DNA from: Hyperoodon ampullatus
Taxonomy: Eukaryota; Chordata; Mammalia; Artiodactyla; Ziphiidae
DNA: 64,000 nt
NCBI GenBank assembly: GCA_949752795.1
Contig: CATKHW010000427.1
Location: 1,798,001-1,862,000 of the forward strand
Direction: 5' to 3'
In this document: positions 62,595 through 64,000 of the stretch, one piece after another
Layout: every line of letters starts with the position of its first letter
Position numbering within the stretch: the first letter of the stretch is position 1
Translations under genes and position numbers: made by a program
The notes under the pieces: generated by a model
What the model saw: the letters and a program-made list of their open reading frames with translations, nothing else
Databases searched by the model: none
Told to the model about the DNA's origin: nothing

Positions 62595-64000
62595 GCTGAG
62601 GACGGTGTAGGTCTTGTCTATTCCATAGTTGGTTTTTGGAACGGTACCTGTGCTTATATCAAACTCTGGTTTTATGCATCACCCCACCTCTCCTTCCCCC
62701 TTAAGCAGGTATAAGAGTGTTTTCTAAATGTGAGACACTGTTCTCTTTCCTAACTCAGTTCAAGTGTAGCCATGTTTACAGGATCTTCATAAGTGATATC
62801 TTATGATAAGTTTCTTTTTCTGTGTGACTTATTTCACTTAGAATCATCGTACCTGAATCCACCCATTTTGCTGCTACTGGTCTTATGACATTGATTTCAT
62901 GGCTGAGGGATATTCCATCGTACGTAAGTACCACAAGTTTTTGAACCATGTTTATATTTTCTGGGATACTTAAGGTGTATCCAAGTTGAGGTCCTTGTAT
63001 GCAGTGCAGCCCTAAATTTTGGGGTGGCTCTGTCTTATTGATTTTCAGTTTTCCCAAGGTATATTCCCTAGACTGGTAGTGCCCTTGGCTCTGTAGCTCT
63101 GTTCTTTACTTGTTTTAGGGAACAGAATGCACTCCTCCAGAGAGGCAGTTGGCAATTTACATCCCGCCCATCAGCATAACAAGGCTCCCTGTTCTCCAGG
63201 GCCTGTCTTGCCTTTCTTGTTCTTACACATTTTGTGGATGTCCCTTTTGACCGGTGGGAAGTGATACTTCTTTGTAGTGCAGATTTGCATTGCCCGCTTG
63301 CTTGCTTGGCCAAAAAGGGCATATGCGTTTTCTCCTGAATATATTCAGGAGAAAACGCATACGCCCTTTTTGGCCAAGTGCATCATTGTCGAAGTTGTGT
63401 CCCTCTTCCTGTGCTTTAAAGGCGATTCCAACGTACCTCTTGAAATCTGTTTCCTGCTATTCTGCCTCGCTTTCAAGTCCGCCTCGTTGCCTTCCCTCAA
63501 CAGATTTTTGGACGATAGTTGTCCTTTATTACTCGGCCAGTTTGTGAATGGCTGTGCCCCTGAGCTCCATTTTTCAACTCGTTTTTGGTGAGCTGACCGC
63601 AAGTCCAAAATTTTGGTTCAGGACCTATACTGGTTCCCGGTGGGTGGCTGAGAATTTGGTTAATTCTTCTTCCTGCCGGGAAATTACAGTGATATGTGCC
63701 CGTCCAAATGCCTAACAGCTACTCTCTCATTGGTTCTCCCTCTTCCCTTTCATCCTCTGCCAAATTGGCAACCTGTGCGAACCAAGAGGTTAAAGGGGCT
63801 GTCTCTCCAAGTTGGGAGGTTGATAGTAAAGCAGACGGAAAGTCAAACCGGAGCACCAGGAGAGGGACTATGCGTTGAGTTTTAGAAACCTTTCGTATTC
63901 ACAGTGTGTCCGTTCTCTAGGTTTCCCGCACAAGTTATAGCTGTAGTAATATTCCCTTCAACCTGGAGAGTTCGGACCCATGGAATGGGTGCCATGCATT
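62595..64000. repeat. Satellite unit 37 (cut by the window end)
   Basis: 1,406 bp present. Palindrome 63305-63378 has one left-arm G to A change at a CpG (gggcatatgcg). It shares gaatggctgtgcc and cacaagttatag with unit 36. The window stops inside the unrecognised third of the unit, so the array evidently continues. Confidence 0.97.

Larger units (their letters stand above)
1..64000. repeat. Tandem satellite array, ~1,739-bp unit, 36.8 copies
   Basis: The same sequence recurs with a period of 1,735-1,745 bp from the first to the last base, always in one orientation, with no interruption by unique DNA or by a later transposon. The period was measured from two landmarks in every copy: the unit-start motif ctgagg after the ccctttc stretch, and the gtgcag motif just left of the palindrome. 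Typical differences between neighbouring copies are scattered substitutions plus 1-8 bp indels. Each unit comprises an antisense L1 3' end, a 74-bp inverted repeat and about 770 bp of unrecognised sequence. Length and composition fit the common cetacean satellite as I remember it; that name is an inference. No gene is supported anywhere in the window. Confidence 0.98.

Noticed and set aside
1..64000. A CRISPR array or bacterial repeat system, given the regular spacing and palindromes
   Set aside because: The repeats are about 1.74 kb with no unique spacers, there are no cas-like genes, and the L1 content places the sequence in a mammal.

Overview
The whole 64 kb window is one uninterrupted head-to-tail satellite DNA array. 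I count 36 complete copies and one partial copy of a unit of about 1,739 bp (range 1,735-1,745), all in the same orientation. I see no functional protein gene, RNA gene or CRISPR array, and no non-satellite DNA in which one could lie. Phasing each copy at the conserved ctgagg(a/c) motif puts copy 1 at position 1 and the partial copy 37 at 62595-64000.

Each unit has three parts. (1) About 875 bp is an old L1 (LINE-1) 3' end on the minus strand: a decayed ORF2 C-terminus, then the 3' UTR, then an A-rich tail that reads as a T tract on the + strand. (2) Next is a 74-bp inverted repeat with two 37-bp arms, no loop and an AT-rich centre (GAATATATTC). It lies beside the point where L1 similarity stops and a short CTTG tract begins. 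I read it as perfect in 23 of 37 copies. (3) The last part, about 770 bp, is a sequence I do not recognise.

The host is a placental mammal, from the L1 similarity. The unit length and the L1-derived composition fit the common cetacean satellite. From memory, that repeat is about 1.74 kb in most whales and porpoises and about 1.58 kb in delphinids, and an L1 origin of cetacean heterochromatic satellites has been reported. A non-delphinid cetacean is therefore my best guess; this comes from recall and was not checked by alignment.

Region by region: copies 1-7 (1 to about 11.8 kb) are an older, more divergent group, with damaged palindromes in four of the seven. From copy 8 on (about 12.2 kb) the array is much more homogeneous and made of recurring subtypes. 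Copy 4 is a mosaic, with a young-type segment of about 630 bp inside an old-type unit. Copies 30 and 31 share an identical run of 1,393 bp. Copies 11, 15, 25 and 27 form one subtype, each followed by a second related subtype, which suggests a weak two-unit higher-order pattern. Open reading frames of 60-190 codons recur in every unit, but they follow from repeat homogenisation and the palindrome and I do not call any of them genes.

Nothing here is a gene system. The features most worth following up are the conserved hairpin-forming palindrome, its position at the L1 truncation point, CENP-B-box-like 17-mers at some unit junctions, and the traces of conversion and unequal exchange.
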